A DNA stretch of 64,000 nt from Polynucleobacter sp. 86C-FISCH (GTDB lineage Bacteria; Pseudomonadota; Gammaproteobacteria; Burkholderiales; Burkholderiaceae), in assembly GCF_018882415.1 (NCBI RefSeq), contig NZ_JACVOL010000001.1:768253-832252 (forward strand), written 5' to 3'. Every line of letters starts with the position of its first letter. Position 1 is the first letter of the stretch. The position numbers and the translations under genes are program-made. Positions 46,675-55,942 of the stretch are shown here, in pieces. The notes beneath the pieces are model-generated. The model had not been told where the DNA came from, ran no database searches, and worked only from the letters and a program-made list of their open reading frames with translations.

Positions 46675-46690
46675 TGCACCCTATAGGTGA
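46675..46690. promoter_or_regulatory. NtrC-type binding site B
   Basis: TGCAC-N6-GGTGA, a one-mismatch copy of site A, with its centre 23 bases further from the porin gene. Paired sites about two helical turns apart are typical of NtrC enhancers. The rest of the 260-base gap between the porin gene and ubiK shows no other clear element. Confidence 0.5.
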
Positions 46691-46802
46691 ATTCGGGTCA
46701 TTTTTCAGGTTTTAACCCCTTTTTAGGCATTTTTACCCATACAACTTAAAATACCAATGTGTATCTTTTCTGCAACTCTCAATAGAACTGCGAATCCCCA
46801 TA

Positions 46803-47057
46803 ATGCAAAAACCAGGCGAAATCCTCGAACAAATCCAACGTATCGCTAGCGATATGCAGAATAAAGTTGGCGATGCGATCCGCAATTCACCAGCTCAAGA
46901 GATTGAAAAGAATGTACGCGCCATGATGAATCAAGGATTTCAGAAAATGGACTTGGTCACGCGCGAAGAGTTTGAACTACAAAGCAAGGTACTTGCTAAG
47001 ACACGTGAGAAATTAGAAGTACTAGAAGCTAAGGTAGCGGCACTAGAAAAACAGTAA
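46803..47057 (+). CDS. ubiK: Ubiquinone biosynthesis accessory factor UbiK (YqiC/BMFP)
   Basis: 84-residue, mostly helical protein with a C-terminal coiled coil (FELQSKVLAKTREKLEVLEAKVAALEKQ). This is the BMFP/YqiC family, which helps UbiJ in aerobic ubiquinone synthesis in enterobacteria. The N-terminal amphipathic part interacts with membranes in relatives. It diverges from the porin operon. Confidence 0.88.
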   Translation: MQKPGEILEQIQRIASDMQNKVGDAIRNSPAQEIEKNVRAMMNQGFQKMDLVTREEFELQSKVLAKTREKLEVLEAKVAALEKQ

Positions 47058-47098
47058 TAGTAAGTTGCTGCAGTAGATTCAATCTTAAAGTCTTCGGA

Positions 47099-47695
47099 TT
47101 ATTCTGGCACGAAGTCAGTAAAGAAATTTTCATACTCTTCTTTGGCAAAAAATGTTTTTGCATTTTCTGTCGCTGCACTCGTATGCAGCACTGAGATCTG
47201 ATAAATCCAACTATCTCCATTTGGTGCAACTCGATTAATCCAACGAACACGCATGAGTTGCTGTGATTTTCCGTTGGATTTCAAATCAATAAAATAATCT
47301 TTGGTTGATAAACGCTGTTTATCAGCAGTTTTATAAAATGCATCTTCAACAGCGACATCTCCGCCGGATGCTTTTGCCCTATCAATTAAATTTGCCTGCA
47401 ATTGCGAAAGAAGCTTACTTAGTGATGCACTTTGATTTGCTGGTAACTGAATAGTACTAACCGAATAAATATCATCATCAATTTTTACCGCTTCAAGAAC
47501 CTGCAAAAACTCTTGATCAAGATAGGGAATGCGTCGGTCTAATTTATCCGGCTTACCAGGGAATAAAGCGGTATATCGCTCTTGTGGAGACTGGACTGTT
47601 CGCCAATCTAACTTTGGACTGCATGCAATAAGAAAAACTAAAGCCGCCAATAAAGTAGCGGCTTTTGTAATCCCTCTAAACAACCCCAGCTCCAT
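47099..47695 (-). CDS. Hypothetical lipoprotein downstream of lipA
   Basis: 198 residues with a lipobox (FLIAC, C25), so probably attached to the inner or outer membrane. The mature part has a mixed alpha/beta pattern ([20 protein letters not shown]…) reminiscent of small uncharacterised lipoproteins of Burkholderiales. Its ATG overlaps the end of lipA by 20 bases, so it is likely translated from the lipB–lipA message. No function was recognised. Confidence 0.75.
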   Translation of the reverse strand: MELGLFRGITKAATLLAALVFLIACSPKLDWRTVQSPQERYTALFPGKPDKLDRRIPYLDQEFLQVLEAVKIDDDIYSVSTIQLPANQSASLSKLLSQLQANLIDRAKASGGDVAVEDAFYKTADKQRLSTKDYFIDLKSNGKSQQLMRVRWINRVAPNGDSWIYQISVLHTSAATENAKTFFAKEEYENFFTDFVPE

Positions 47696-48686
47696 GCGCC
47701 TGTTGATCTGCGTGATAGCTTGAGCGCACCATAGCGCCTACTGCCGCATGGGAGAAGCCCATTTCATAAGCCTTTTCCTCAAACATCTTAAAGACGTCGG
47801 GGTGAACATAACGCGTCACCGGCAAATGATGTCCGGAAGGAGCGAGGTACTGACCAATCGTGAGCATATCGATATTGTGCTCACGCATATCGCGCATGAC
47901 CTCCAAAATCTCATCATCCGTTTCGCCTAGACCCACCATCAAACCACTCTTGGTTGGTACGTGCGGGAAACGCTCTTTGAAGTCTTTCAGAAGCTTTAAA
48001 GAGTGGAGGTAATCAGCACCAGGTCTAGCTTGCTTATACAAACGAGGTACTGTTTCTAGATTGTGATTCATCACGTCCGGTAAACCACTTGGAGCGTGCT
48101 CAGCAAAAATATCTAAGGCCTTATCAAGGCGACCGCGAAAATCTGGCACCAATACTTCAATGCGGGTATTGGGCGAAAGAGCACGCGATTGAGAAATGCA
48201 ATCCACATAATGCATTGCACCACCATCACGAAGATCATCACGATCAACGCTAGTGATAACGACGTAGTTCAACTTTAGCGCGGCAACAGTGCGGGCCAAA
48301 TTAGCAGGCTCTTTCACATCGAGAGGATCCGGCCTTCCATGACCTACGTCGCAAAATGGACAACGACGCGTGCACTTATCACCCATGATCATGAAAGTTG
48401 CTGTGCCTTTACCAAAGCATTCACCTATATTTGGGCAGCTCGCTTCTTCACAAACGGTGACCAACTCGTTCTCGCGCAAAATCTTTTTAATTTCAGAAAA
48501 GCGTGAATTATTAGACGCGGCCTTAACCCTGATCCAATCTGGCTTTTTGAGCACCTGTTCTAGCGGAACAATCTTGATTGGAATACGCGCAGTCTTCTCG
48601 CTTGATTTTTGCTTACGTGATGCGTCGTAATTGAGATCTTGGCGACCCTCAATTGGAGTGTTGGTGTCAGGCTTATTCGTTGTCAT
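47676..48686 (-). CDS. lipA: Lipoyl synthase LipA
   Basis: Radical SAM enzyme that inserts two sulfurs into octanoyl groups on E2 and GcvH domains. The 336 residues carry the auxiliary cluster motif [12 protein letters not shown], the radical SAM motif [10 protein letters not shown], and the C-terminal RSSYHAD with the conserved serine. The start overlaps the lipB stop (ATGA). The ~50-residue N-terminal extension is typical. Confidence 0.97.
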   Translation of the reverse strand: MTTNKPDTNTPIEGRQDLNYDASRKQKSSEKTARIPIKIVPLEQVLKKPDWIRVKAASNNSRFSEIKKILRENELVTVCEEASCPNIGECFGKGTATFMIMGDKCTRRCPFCDVGHGRPDPLDVKEPANLARTVAALKLNYVVITSVDRDDLRDGGAMHYVDCISQSRALSPNTRIEVLVPDFRGRLDKALDIFAEHAPSGLPDVMNHNLETVPRLYKQARPGADYLHSLKLLKDFKERFPHVPTKSGLMVGLGETDDEILEVMRDMREHNIDMLTIGQYLAPSGHHLPVTRYVHPDVFKMFEEKAYEMGFSHAAVGAMVRSSYHADQQAHGAGVV

Positions 48687-49330
48687 GATGGCATGAGTTG
48701 CTTTTGTAAATGCTGCAAAAGCCTTTGGCTAATAGTGTCTATATTGTCCTTGATCCCAAGGGTTTGCATATCAACCGTCTTTAAACCCTCATAACCACAA
48801 GGGTGGATACGCTTGAAAGCTTCCAAATCGGTTGCCACATTCAAGGCAAGACCATGATAGGAGCAGCTTTTGGAGACCTTGAGACCCAATGCAGCGATCT
48901 TGGCGCCAATCCACTCCGGGGGCACTCCTGGCTGCTCAGAGACGTAAATTCCTGGGGCACCTGGATGTCTTTCAGCCTGAATGCCGAAATCGGCCAGGGT
49001 ATCAATCACCGCTTGTTCTATTCGAGAGACCAGCTCCTTGACGAAAATTCCAAGGCGCCTGAGATCCAGCAGAAGATAAACAACAATTTGGCCTGGCCCG
49101 TGATAAGTAATCTCGCCACCGCGATCAACCTGCACCAGAGGAATTTGATTACTCGGCGAATGCAAATTCCCCGCATCACCAGCTAAGCCTAAAGTAAACA
49201 CGGGGGAATGCTCTAAGACCCAAATCTCATCCGGCGTGTCGCCAGTACGCGCCTTTGTAAATGCTTGCATTGCCTCATACGTCGATGCGTAATCCGCCAA
49301 TCCAAGTTGTTTTACCAAAGCCGTCATCAA
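48683..49330 (-). CDS. lipB: Octanoyl-(acyl-carrier-protein):protein N-octanoyltransferase LipB
   Basis: Moves octanoate from ACP to lipoyl domains, the substrate for LipA. The 215 residues contain [23 protein letters not shown] and the acyl-thioester cysteine in [14 protein letters not shown]. It lies four bases after the ybeD gene and overlaps lipA, so the three make one functional unit. Confidence 0.97.
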   Translation of the reverse strand: MMTALVKQLGLADYASTYEAMQAFTKARTGDTPDEIWVLEHSPVFTLGLAGDAGNLHSPSNQIPLVQVDRGGEITYHGPGQIVVYLLLDLRRLGIFVKELVSRIEQAVIDTLADFGIQAERHPGAPGIYVSEQPGVPPEWIGAKIAALGLKVSKSCSYHGLALNVATDLEAFKRIHPCGYEGLKTVDMQTLGIKDNIDTISQRLLQHLQKQLMPS

Positions 49331-49334
49331 TAAA

Positions 49335-49601
49335 TTAGAGAACGACGCTAACTAATGGATGGGTAGATAAAGTTCTATAGAGCTCATCCAACTGCTCACG
49401 ACTAGTCGCAGTAATTGGCAAAGTAATTCCCAAGTAATTTCCATCTTTAGATGGACGTTGCTCTACCTTGCTTTCATCAAACGTAGGATCAAATTGCTTG
49501 GCAATATGAATGATCGCAGGGAGATATTCAGGGTTTGCTTTACCCATCACCTTGATTGGAAACATTGAGGGGTACTCAATTAAAGACTTTTCTTCAGCCA
49601 T
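49335..49601 (-). CDS. YbeD/DUF493 family protein
   Basis: 88-residue ACT-like small protein ([30 protein letters not shown]… and a C-terminal [10 protein letters not shown]). YbeD genes precede lipB in many proteobacteria, where a regulatory link to lipoate is suspected but unproven. It is 33 bases after the hydrolase gene. Confidence 0.88.
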   Translation of the reverse strand: MAEEKSLIEYPSMFPIKVMGKANPEYLPAIIHIAKQFDPTFDESKVEQRPSKDGNYLGITLPITATSREQLDELYRTLSTHPLVSVVL

Positions 49602-49634
49602 GCTTTGACTCTCTATATCTAATTTGATTTGTAA

Positions 49635-50348
49635 TTATTTGCGGTGATCTGGCATGCCCAGCCAAGCACCTGTAATGATGTTGCGAATGCAATGTAAGCG
49701 ACGGTGGAAAAAATGATCAGCGCCAGGAACTACCTGCACTGTTAATTCTTGTGGGCGCGCCCAATCCAAGACGTCAATCAGTGGGATCGTTTCATCTAGT
49801 TCGCCGTGAATCAATATCGTATCCGCAGGAACTTGAGACAGCGTCCACTTGCCAGCAGCGCTACCTACCATCACAAGCCGTTCAGCCGGGCGCCCCAGCT
49901 CTGAAAGCCTTTGTACTAAATGACTGCCAACAAAACTTCCAAAAGAAAAACCAGAAACAACCAATGGCAAAGTATTCGCGCTCGCTGCCCAAGCTTGATT
50001 TGCAGTCGCCTCAAATTCGCCCCAGCTTGATGGAGTACGCATCCAGTCAGTCACGTGTAGTAAATCTTCTAGCTCGCCAACGCCATCGTCATGCACACCT
50101 TGAGTTCCGCCCACACCACGAAAGTTTGGACGCACGCTAACATAACCCAATTGGTTAAATGCACGCGCCATGGTTTGTGCAACCTTGTTATCCATCGTTC
50201 CACCCATTAGAGGGTGTGGATGAGCAACGATCGCTAGGCCACGGACTGCAAAGTTAGGATCATTTTTTAATTCATCAGGAAGATCAATCGACATCTCCAT
50301 TGATCCAACAATACCTTCAATATGAATTACTTTTGTACGGCTATTCAT
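49635..50348 (-). CDS. Alpha/beta-fold serine hydrolase (dienelactone hydrolase-like)
   Basis: 237 residues with an alpha/beta hydrolase core. VRGLAIVAHPHPLMGGTMDNKV supplies the oxyanion region, SGFSFGSFVG is the nucleophile elbow (GxSxG), HGELDETIPLIDV carries the acid and GADHFFHRRL the histidine. The class is widespread in proteobacteria with unknown substrates. Confidence 0.85.
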   Translation of the reverse strand: MNSRTKVIHIEGIVGSMEMSIDLPDELKNDPNFAVRGLAIVAHPHPLMGGTMDNKVAQTMARAFNQLGYVSVRPNFRGVGGTQGVHDDGVGELEDLLHVTDWMRTPSSWGEFEATANQAWAASANTLPLVVSGFSFGSFVGSHLVQRLSELGRPAERLVMVGSAAGKWTLSQVPADTILIHGELDETIPLIDVLDWARPQELTVQVVPGADHFFHRRLHCIRNIITGAWLGMPDHRK

Positions 50349-50373
50349 AAAACACTTTCAATCATTTAAATCA

Positions 50374-50682
50374 CTAAGCCAACTGCAAGCGCTCAACCGG
50401 GCGACCTGCAATTAAATGTGATTGGATAATTTCTTCAACATCATCTACGTCAACCATGGTGTACCAAACACCCTGTGGATAAACGACCATGACAGGACCA
50501 TCAGCACAGCGATCTAAGCACCCAGCCTTGTTAACGCGAATCTTTCCTGGGCCTGCAAGTCCAAGCTCTTTAACTCTTTTTTTAGCGTAATCAAATAGCG
50601 CAAAAGCATTGTGCTGATCACAGCAGTCTTCGCCATTACTGCGTTGATTTAAGCAAAAAAATAGGTGGTGTGAAAAACTCAT
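50374..50682 (-). CDS. Thioredoxin-like [2Fe-2S] ferredoxin
   Basis: 102 residues. Cysteines in FFCLNQRSNGEDCC and AGCLDRCADGPVMVVYP match the thioredoxin-fold ferredoxin family (as in the NuoE C-terminal domain). The ATG at 50682 starts MSFSHHLFFCLNQR; a longer in-frame start would overlap the VanZ gene. Electron partners are unknown. Confidence 0.85.
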   Translation of the reverse strand: MSFSHHLFFCLNQRSNGEDCCDQHNAFALFDYAKKRVKELGLAGPGKIRVNKAGCLDRCADGPVMVVYPQGVWYTMVDVDDVEEIIQSHLIAGRPVERLQLA

Positions 50683-50698
50683 AGAAAAATTATATTCA

Positions 50699-51793
50699 TC
50701 AATGTTTCGATTTAAATTCCCTAGCACTGCGAAGCATCCAAATTAGCGCTAGAGGTAACCATACTACTGAAACCCACTGCATGAGCTCATTAAAGTGCAA
50801 TAAGCGCCCCTGATACCAATGTCTTAGCGTCAGAATGAAGTAGGGATTGTCAGGCAATATGTTGACCGCTAATGTAGTGCCCACTAAACAGGTCAAAGCT
50901 AGCCAAAATTTAAGCTCTGGCTCCAACTTTAGTGCCCACCTTAATAAGATACTACCCAGCACCATTCCCCATAGGGCCCCTGCAGTTAACCAATTCAAAC
51001 TAAATTCAGCGCCAAACTGAAGTGCTGTAAACAAAATCTTGATGAGCACCGTCAAACCCAATAGCCCATTGAGGATGCGCCACTGAGGCGCCTTAGCCCG
51101 CAACCCGAGCGACAGCAACAAAGCAACGCCGAGCCAACATAGCGAAGTAATCACCGCCTCCTGAGCTACATGATTAATCACCCAAGTACCCCAATCTACT
51201 GAGCCAAATATGGCATGCCCCCAAACGCCTGTTCCGAGCCAAGAGCTTTGAGGATAAATTTGCGACCATGGAAACAATAAAAATAATGCGCACGCTGCCC
51301 AATTCAAGCCAAACCATTGGTCAAAACGACGGCGAATAGCGCTACCAGAGAGCCACTGCGGACCTAATGGAATGGCCAATAAGCCACCCAATAAACCCCC
51401 CAAGACATTCGCCCACCAATCCATCTGACTGGGGATGCGTGTAGGCAACCAAGATTGCAGGGTCTCTACACCTAGGGCAAGCGCAGCACTCAAGCCAAGA
51501 GCGATAGCCAGGGCTACAAAGTTACGCCAACGTGGGTAGGCAGCAAACATCACCAAAAACCCAAAGGGGATATAAGCAAGGATATTGACTGCCACATCAA
51601 ACAAAGTAATAAAACGAGGCAAAGGGGCATCCAACCATGCCCAGGCAGATATACCGTTGCGGAAATCAAAATCAAAGGGATTAAGACTCACATAGACAAT
51701 CAGGAGCGCGTAACTTAGGCTCATAGCCCTAGCTAATGGCATAGCCTGTAAAGGCCATACCAACTTCCGCGGTCGTTGATCTTTTTGATCCAT
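50699..51793 (-). CDS. VanZ-family membrane protein
   Basis: 364 residues with about ten hydrophobic helices. The N-terminal half has the VanZ pattern (YVSLNPFDFDF…, FDVAVNILAYIPFGFLVMF, LGVETLQSWLPTRIPSQMDWWANVLGGLLG). The C-terminal half is a further set of membrane segments. VanZ itself gives low-level teicoplanin resistance in enterococci; the role in Gram-negative bacteria is not known. birA diverges 37 bases away. Confidence 0.85.
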   Translation of the reverse strand: MDQKDQRPRKLVWPLQAMPLARAMSLSYALLIVYVSLNPFDFDFRNGISAWAWLDAPLPRFITLFDVAVNILAYIPFGFLVMFAAYPRWRNFVALAIALGLSAALALGVETLQSWLPTRIPSQMDWWANVLGGLLGGLLAIPLGPQWLSGSAIRRRFDQWFGLNWAACALFLLFPWSQIYPQSSWLGTGVWGHAIFGSVDWGTWVINHVAQEAVITSLCWLGVALLLSLGLRAKAPQWRILNGLLGLTVLIKILFTALQFGAEFSLNWLTAGALWGMVLGSILLRWALKLEPELKFWLALTCLVGTTLAVNILPDNPYFILTLRHWYQGRLLHFNELMQWVSVVWLPLALIWMLRSAREFKSKH

Positions 51794-51830
51794 CCCACAA
51801 TTCTAGGTCAGACCTTTCTACAATGGCGGA

Positions 51831-52616
51831 ATGACTGCAAATTGCATACTTGAGCGCGTTATCGAGACCAGATCGACCAATGATGATCTTTTGGAGCGTT
51901 GGCGCGCCGGAGAGTTAATCGATCCAGTGGCGCGCATTGCCCACAAACAAACAGCAGGCAAAGGAAGGGCCGGTCGATCATGGCTAGCCAATCCTGAAGA
52001 CTCCCTTTGCTTTTCTTTAGCGTTTCCTTTTAAAAGAACCCCTGCAGAGCTGAGCGGTTTGAGTTTGCTAGTTGGCCTAGCTGTCATCTCCGGGATTGCA
52101 CAAGCATGCGACCTCAGCGAATCAAAACTTCACGAATTAGGTCTTCGCCTAAAGTGGCCAAATGATTTATTGCTCAATAACGCCAAACTCGCTGGCGTTC
52201 TGATTGAAGGTGGCCAAGCAAAAGCTGGTGATTCAACCTGGATGATTATTGGGGTTGGTATCAACTTACGTAATGCAGAAAAAATTGAGGCTAGTCTAGA
52301 TGGTGGATTCAGAGCGAGCTCTCTTAGCCAGATTACAGACTCGCTACCGGATATCGAATACCTTTGGTTGAAATTAATAGCCTCGCTTGAGCAACATCTC
52401 ATTGAATTCGATCTATATGGATTTAAACCATACATGGAGTCATGGATGAAGTGGGATGCATATCGAGATCAAGCTGTTTGCATTTCAGGCGCTGGTAAAG
52501 ATGCTATATACGGCATCACAAAAGGTATTGATGAATCCGGAGCATTACTATTGCAACAAGAAAACAAAACGATCGCCATTCATGCGGGTGATGTCTCATT
52601 ACGGATTCAATCATGA
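51831..52616 (+). CDS. birA: Biotin–[acetyl-CoA-carboxylase] ligase BirA (no DNA-binding domain)
   Basis: Attaches biotin to AccB. The 261 residues begin near the catalytic domain (VIETRSTNDDLLERW) with the biotinyl-AMP loop KGRAGRSW, WPNDLLLNNAKLAGVLIEG and a C-terminal SH3-like part. The N-terminal winged helix that makes E. coli BirA a repressor is absent, so this is a monofunctional ligase. It overlaps coaX by four bases (ATGA), a frequent pair. Confidence 0.94.
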   Translation: MTANCILERVIETRSTNDDLLERWRAGELIDPVARIAHKQTAGKGRAGRSWLANPEDSLCFSLAFPFKRTPAELSGLSLLVGLAVISGIAQACDLSESKLHELGLRLKWPNDLLLNNAKLAGVLIEGGQAKAGDSTWMIIGVGINLRNAEKIEASLDGGFRASSLSQITDSLPDIEYLWLKLIASLEQHLIEFDLYGFKPYMESWMKWDAYRDQAVCISGAGKDAIYGITKGIDESGALLLQQENKTIAIHAGDVSLRIQS

Positions 52617-53422
52617 GCCTTTATTTATTCTTTGATGTTGGCAATACACGCCTCAAATGGGCGGCTGTGGAATCCAATCAAAATCCAAACGCTCAACAAA
52701 AGAAGTTGTGGGCTTACTCGGGCTCTATTAGTAGTAAGTCTTTGCAATCAGCAGAGCATCGAAATGAATTAGCCGACTATATTGCGAAGACGCTTCCAAA
52801 GCCGGATGCTATTGGCTTTAGCTGTGTAGCAGGGGAAGAGGCTATCAGCAATCTCAAGTCATTATTTCCGCAATGGAGTGATTTGAATTGGCAGCAATTA
52901 AAAGGTGACGGCACATTCTCGGGGATGCGTAGCCTTTATCAAGATACTAGTAAGCTCGGTGCCGATCGCTGGGCAGCCCTCATTGGCGCCCGTGCCTTAT
53001 CCACTAATAACACCCTGGTTGTGAATGCCGGTACCGCGACTACGATTGACTTGCTTGGATCTAATGGCGTGCATTACGGCGGGTGGATTTTGCCTGGCCT
53101 TGGGCTAATGCAAGAAAGCCTGCAAAGCAAAACCGCACAACTTCCTTTAGCAATTCGTGAAGAATCTCAGCAAGAATTTGGAACTACAACTAATGAAGCC
53201 ATTATTGGTGGATGTGATGCAGCTCAGATTGGCGCCATTCACTACGCGTTGTTACAGGCAAAAAAATTAAATCATCCAGTTGAAAGAATTTGGCTTGATG
53301 GTGGCAATGCAAAAGTTCTTCTTGCTCAAATAAAAAAATCTGACTTGCAGAGTTGGCCGATTGAACAAACTGAGGGCTTAGTACTTCGCGGCGTTTGGGC
53401 GTGGCTACTGCAAAATATTTAA
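52613..53422 (+). CDS. coaX: Type III pantothenate kinase CoaX
   Basis: First enzyme of coenzyme A synthesis in bacteria lacking CoaA. The 269 residues show the ASKHA phosphate motif FDVGNTRLKW, GADRWAALIGAR, VVNAGTATTIDLL and the C-terminal DGGNAKVLL. coaD, the fourth step, is at 16.7 kb. The end converges on rfaE2 with a four-base overlap. Confidence 0.95.
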   Translation: MSLYLFFDVGNTRLKWAAVESNQNPNAQQKKLWAYSGSISSKSLQSAEHRNELADYIAKTLPKPDAIGFSCVAGEEAISNLKSLFPQWSDLNWQQLKGDGTFSGMRSLYQDTSKLGADRWAALIGARALSTNNTLVVNAGTATTIDLLGSNGVHYGGWILPGLGLMQESLQSKTAQLPLAIREESQQEFGTTTNEAIIGGCDAAQIGAIHYALLQAKKLNHPVERIWLDGGNAKVLLAQIKKSDLQSWPIEQTEGLVLRGVWAWLLQNI

Positions 53423-53907
53423 GAGCGAATCTTACCCAATAGACTTGTGGTGGAGCGCTCATACAAAAACGGTATGGCAACCGCCTTACCGCCCCAGCTT
53501 TTTACTAGATGAGTCTCTGCTAAGGTATCGATTTCATAATCTCCGCCCTTGACATAAATATCAGGACGAATTTTTTCAATTAAGTTGACTGGAGTTTGTT
53601 CGGTAAACAACACAGCCATATCCACACTTTCCAGCGCTGCCAACAAAGCCTGACGATCGGCCTCTGTATTAATAGGCCTGTCATCTCCTTTGCCCAGCAT
53701 CTTGACCGAAGCATCTGAATTTACGCCCACTACCAAACTAGCACCCAAAGCACGTGCCTGAGCTAAATAACTGGCATGTCCGCGATGCAAAATATCAAAG
53801 ACTCCATTAGTAAATACTAGTGGCCTTGGTAGACTTGCTAAGCGAACCGCAAGCTCATCCGGTGGACAAACTTTGGCTTCGAAAGAGGGTGGCAGTAACT
53901 GGCTCAT
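53419..53907 (-). CDS. rfaE2: D-glycero-beta-D-manno-heptose 1-phosphate adenylyltransferase (RfaE2/HldC type)
   Basis: Forms ADP-heptose for the LPS inner core. It has the nucleotidyltransferase motif VFTNGVFDILHRGHASYLAQA, where the usual TNGCFD cysteine is Val, and the conserved GVNSDASVK and YVKGGDYEIDTLAE. 162 residues is the size of the single-domain enzyme; the kinase half (RfaE1) must be a separate gene and is not in the window. Confidence 0.93.
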   Translation of the reverse strand: MSQLLPPSFEAKVCPPDELAVRLASLPRPLVFTNGVFDILHRGHASYLAQARALGASLVVGVNSDASVKMLGKGDDRPINTEADRQALLAALESVDMAVLFTEQTPVNLIEKIRPDIYVKGGDYEIDTLAETHLVKSWGGKAVAIPFLYERSTTSLLGKIRS

Positions 53908-53999
53908 AACTCAATATTAATGGCAATTTTGTAATGCCAGCGATATTAGCCAGAATGTCTTAGACTTGGCCTCTACCTAGTGAAATTTAAAGGCGCAAT

Positions 54000-54569
54000 A
54001 TGCACCGCAATCTAATGAATTGGCTCTTTGGCTTATGCGCCCTCCTATCCGGCCTGCAAATTGCCAATGCCGCAAGCAGCTGCAGCCCACTCCTCTCTCA
54101 TACCTTCCCCCGTTTACAGGATGAGGCACCACAAAACCTTTGCCAATACCAAGGCAAAGTCATTCTGGTAGTAAATACAGCCAGCTTCTGCGGGTTTACA
54201 AGTCAATACGAGGGTCTTGAGAAGATTTACGCCAAATATAAAGACCAAGGTTTTGTAGTGCTTGGCTTTCCTTCTAATGATTTTGGACAACAAGAGCCGG
54301 GTAGCAATAAAGACATTGCCGATTTTTGTAAAAACACCTATGACGTGAAGTTCCCAATGTTTTCTAAAAGCGCAGTCTCAGGCAGCAACCCAAATCCTTT
54401 ATTTAAGATGTTGATTGCCAAAACTGGTACAACACCTAAATGGAACTTTTATAAGTACTTGATAGATCGCAATGGTAATGTGATTGACTCTTACGGCAGC
54501 ATGACCAAGCCAACTAGCAGTAGTATCACCAATCAAATTGAAAAGCTTTTAGGAGAAAAGGCCCAGTGA
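54000..54569 (+). CDS. Secreted glutathione peroxidase family protein
   Basis: Thiol peroxidase of the GPx family, 189 residues, with a type I signal peptide (cleavage near ANA-AS, residue 24), so it acts in the periplasm. The peroxidatic cysteine C64 is in VVNTASFCGFTSQYEGLE. Conserved FPSNDFGQQEPG and PKWNFYKYLIDRNG complete the tetrad. It ends overlapping the GTG of the FAD-enzyme gene. A periplasmic GPx joined to lipid-modifying genes suggests repair of lipid hydroperoxides; the electron donor there is likely thioredoxin-like rather than glutathione. Confidence 0.9.
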   Translation: MHRNLMNWLFGLCALLSGLQIANAASSCSPLLSHTFPRLQDEAPQNLCQYQGKVILVVNTASFCGFTSQYEGLEKIYAKYKDQGFVVLGFPSNDFGQQEPGSNKDIADFCKNTYDVKFPMFSKSAVSGSNPNPLFKMLIAKTGTTPKWNFYKYLIDRNGNVIDSYGSMTKPTSSSITNQIEKLLGEKAQ

Positions 54570-55942
54570 GTCAAAAACGAATTGCCATCATTGGCGCAGG
54601 TATCTCTGGACTGGGTTGTGCATACGCTTTAAGACAACATCCTGAATTTGAAATTACCCTATATGAATCGGGTGATCATATTGGCGGTCATAGCAATACA
54701 GTAGATTTCACTTACAACATCAATGGGGACAAAGTAACCCACGGTGTGGATACTGGCTTTCTAGTTTTCAATCGCAAAACATATCCCCGCCTAGTTCGAC
54801 TATTCGAGGAAATTAAAGCCCCTGTAGCCCCTTCAGAGATGTCTTTTTCTGTTTCAATTGATGCCTCTTTAAAGTCAGGCTCAAATAAAAAGATTGAGTG
54901 GGCAGGCAACGACATCAATTCTTTTTTTGGTCAGCGCTCCAACCTTCTGTCCCCCTCTTTTTGGCACATGGCTTATGACATCTTGCGCTTTAACCGTTTA
55001 GCAACTCAGCTAGCCCAAGAGCAAATTGATGCCGGCCACCAGTACAAAGAACCAGATGAAAAAATTGCAGATTTTTTAAAACGTCACCGTTTCAGTCAAA
55101 GCTTTAAAGAAAATTATTTCCTGCCGATGATTGGCGCAATCTGGTCATGCTCAGTCGAGCAGATGCTTGAATTCCCCATTCAAACCATGGTGCGTTTTTG
55201 TCATAACCATGGTCTTTTGCAAATTCAAAATCGCCCACAATGGCTAACCATCAAGGGCGGTTCGCGCGAGTACGTAAAACGAATTGTTGCTGCGATAGAA
55301 AAACATGGCGCAATCATCAAGCGCGAATGTGTTCTGCGAGTTAATGCAGGTCATGATAGTGGTCAAGTGGAAGTTATCACTCAGGCCGGCTCAGCCTACT
55401 TTGATGAAGTCATCATGGCTTGTCACAGCGATCAAACGCTAGACCTAGTTCATGGCATTGATCAGCAAGCCAGAAATATTTTGGCAGCTATTCCCTATCA
55501 AAAAAATCGCGCCATCTTACATACAGACACCCACTTCTTGCCAGAGGCAAAACGTTGTTGGGCTGCCTGGAACTACACCGCTAAATCTGGTGATCAGCCA
55601 AATGCAAGGCAACACGTCAGCGTAAATTATTTAATTAATCGCTTGCAACCGCTTCCAGACCAACTCAAAGATGTACAAATTATTGTCAGCCTAAATCCTT
55701 CCGAAGAGCCGGATCCGAAACTAGTGCATCAAGAGATTCACTATTCGCATCCTGTCTTTGATATGAGTGCAATCCAAGCTCAGAAGGAGCTCCCTTTGAT
55801 TCAAGGCTCATCATCCATTTGGTATTGCGGTGCTTGGACGGGCTTTGGTTTTCATGAGGATGGCTTGCGCTCCGGTGAACTAGTTGCAGAGGCTCTCATT
55901 GAAAGTGTTCGTCAGCCTATTAAGGTCAAACAAGATAGTTAA
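54566..55942 (+). CDS. FAD-dependent oxidoreductase (amine oxidase-like, NAD(P)-binding)
   Basis: 458-residue flavoprotein starting with GTG, then the dinucleotide-binding fold IAIIGAGISGLGCAYALRQ and YESGDHIGGHSNTVDF. The C-terminal end has YCGAWTGFGFHEDGLRSGELVAEAL, the FAD-binding finish of amine-oxidase-like enzymes. This type is regularly linked to DUF1365 and Cfa-like genes. It overlaps its neighbours on both sides (GTGA before, TAATG after). The substrate is probably a fatty acyl chain of a membrane lipid, by context only. Confidence 0.88.
   Translation: MSQKRIAIIGAGISGLGCAYALRQHPEFEITLYESGDHIGGHSNTVDFTYNINGDKVTHGVDTGFLVFNRKTYPRLVRLFEEIKAPVAPSEMSFSVSIDASLKSGSNKKIEWAGNDINSFFGQRSNLLSPSFWHMAYDILRFNRLATQLAQEQIDAGHQYKEPDEKIADFLKRHRFSQSFKENYFLPMIGAIWSCSVEQMLEFPIQTMVRFCHNHGLLQIQNRPQWLTIKGGSREYVKRIVAAIEKHGAIIKRECVLRVNAGHDSGQVEVITQAGSAYFDEVIMACHSDQTLDLVHGIDQQARNILAAIPYQKNRAILHTDTHFLPEAKRCWAAWNYTAKSGDQPNARQHVSVNYLINRLQPLPDQLKDVQIIVSLNPSEEPDPKLVHQEIHYSHPVFDMSAIQAQKELPLIQGSSSIWYCGAWTGFGFHEDGLRSGELVAEALIESVRQPIKVKQDS

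Noticed and set aside
46663..46680. GGTGC-N8-GCACC inverted repeat upstream of the porin gene, considered as a separate operator or hairpin
   Set aside because: It is formed by the facing half-sites of two tandem NtrC-like sites and has no T-run; explained by those sites.
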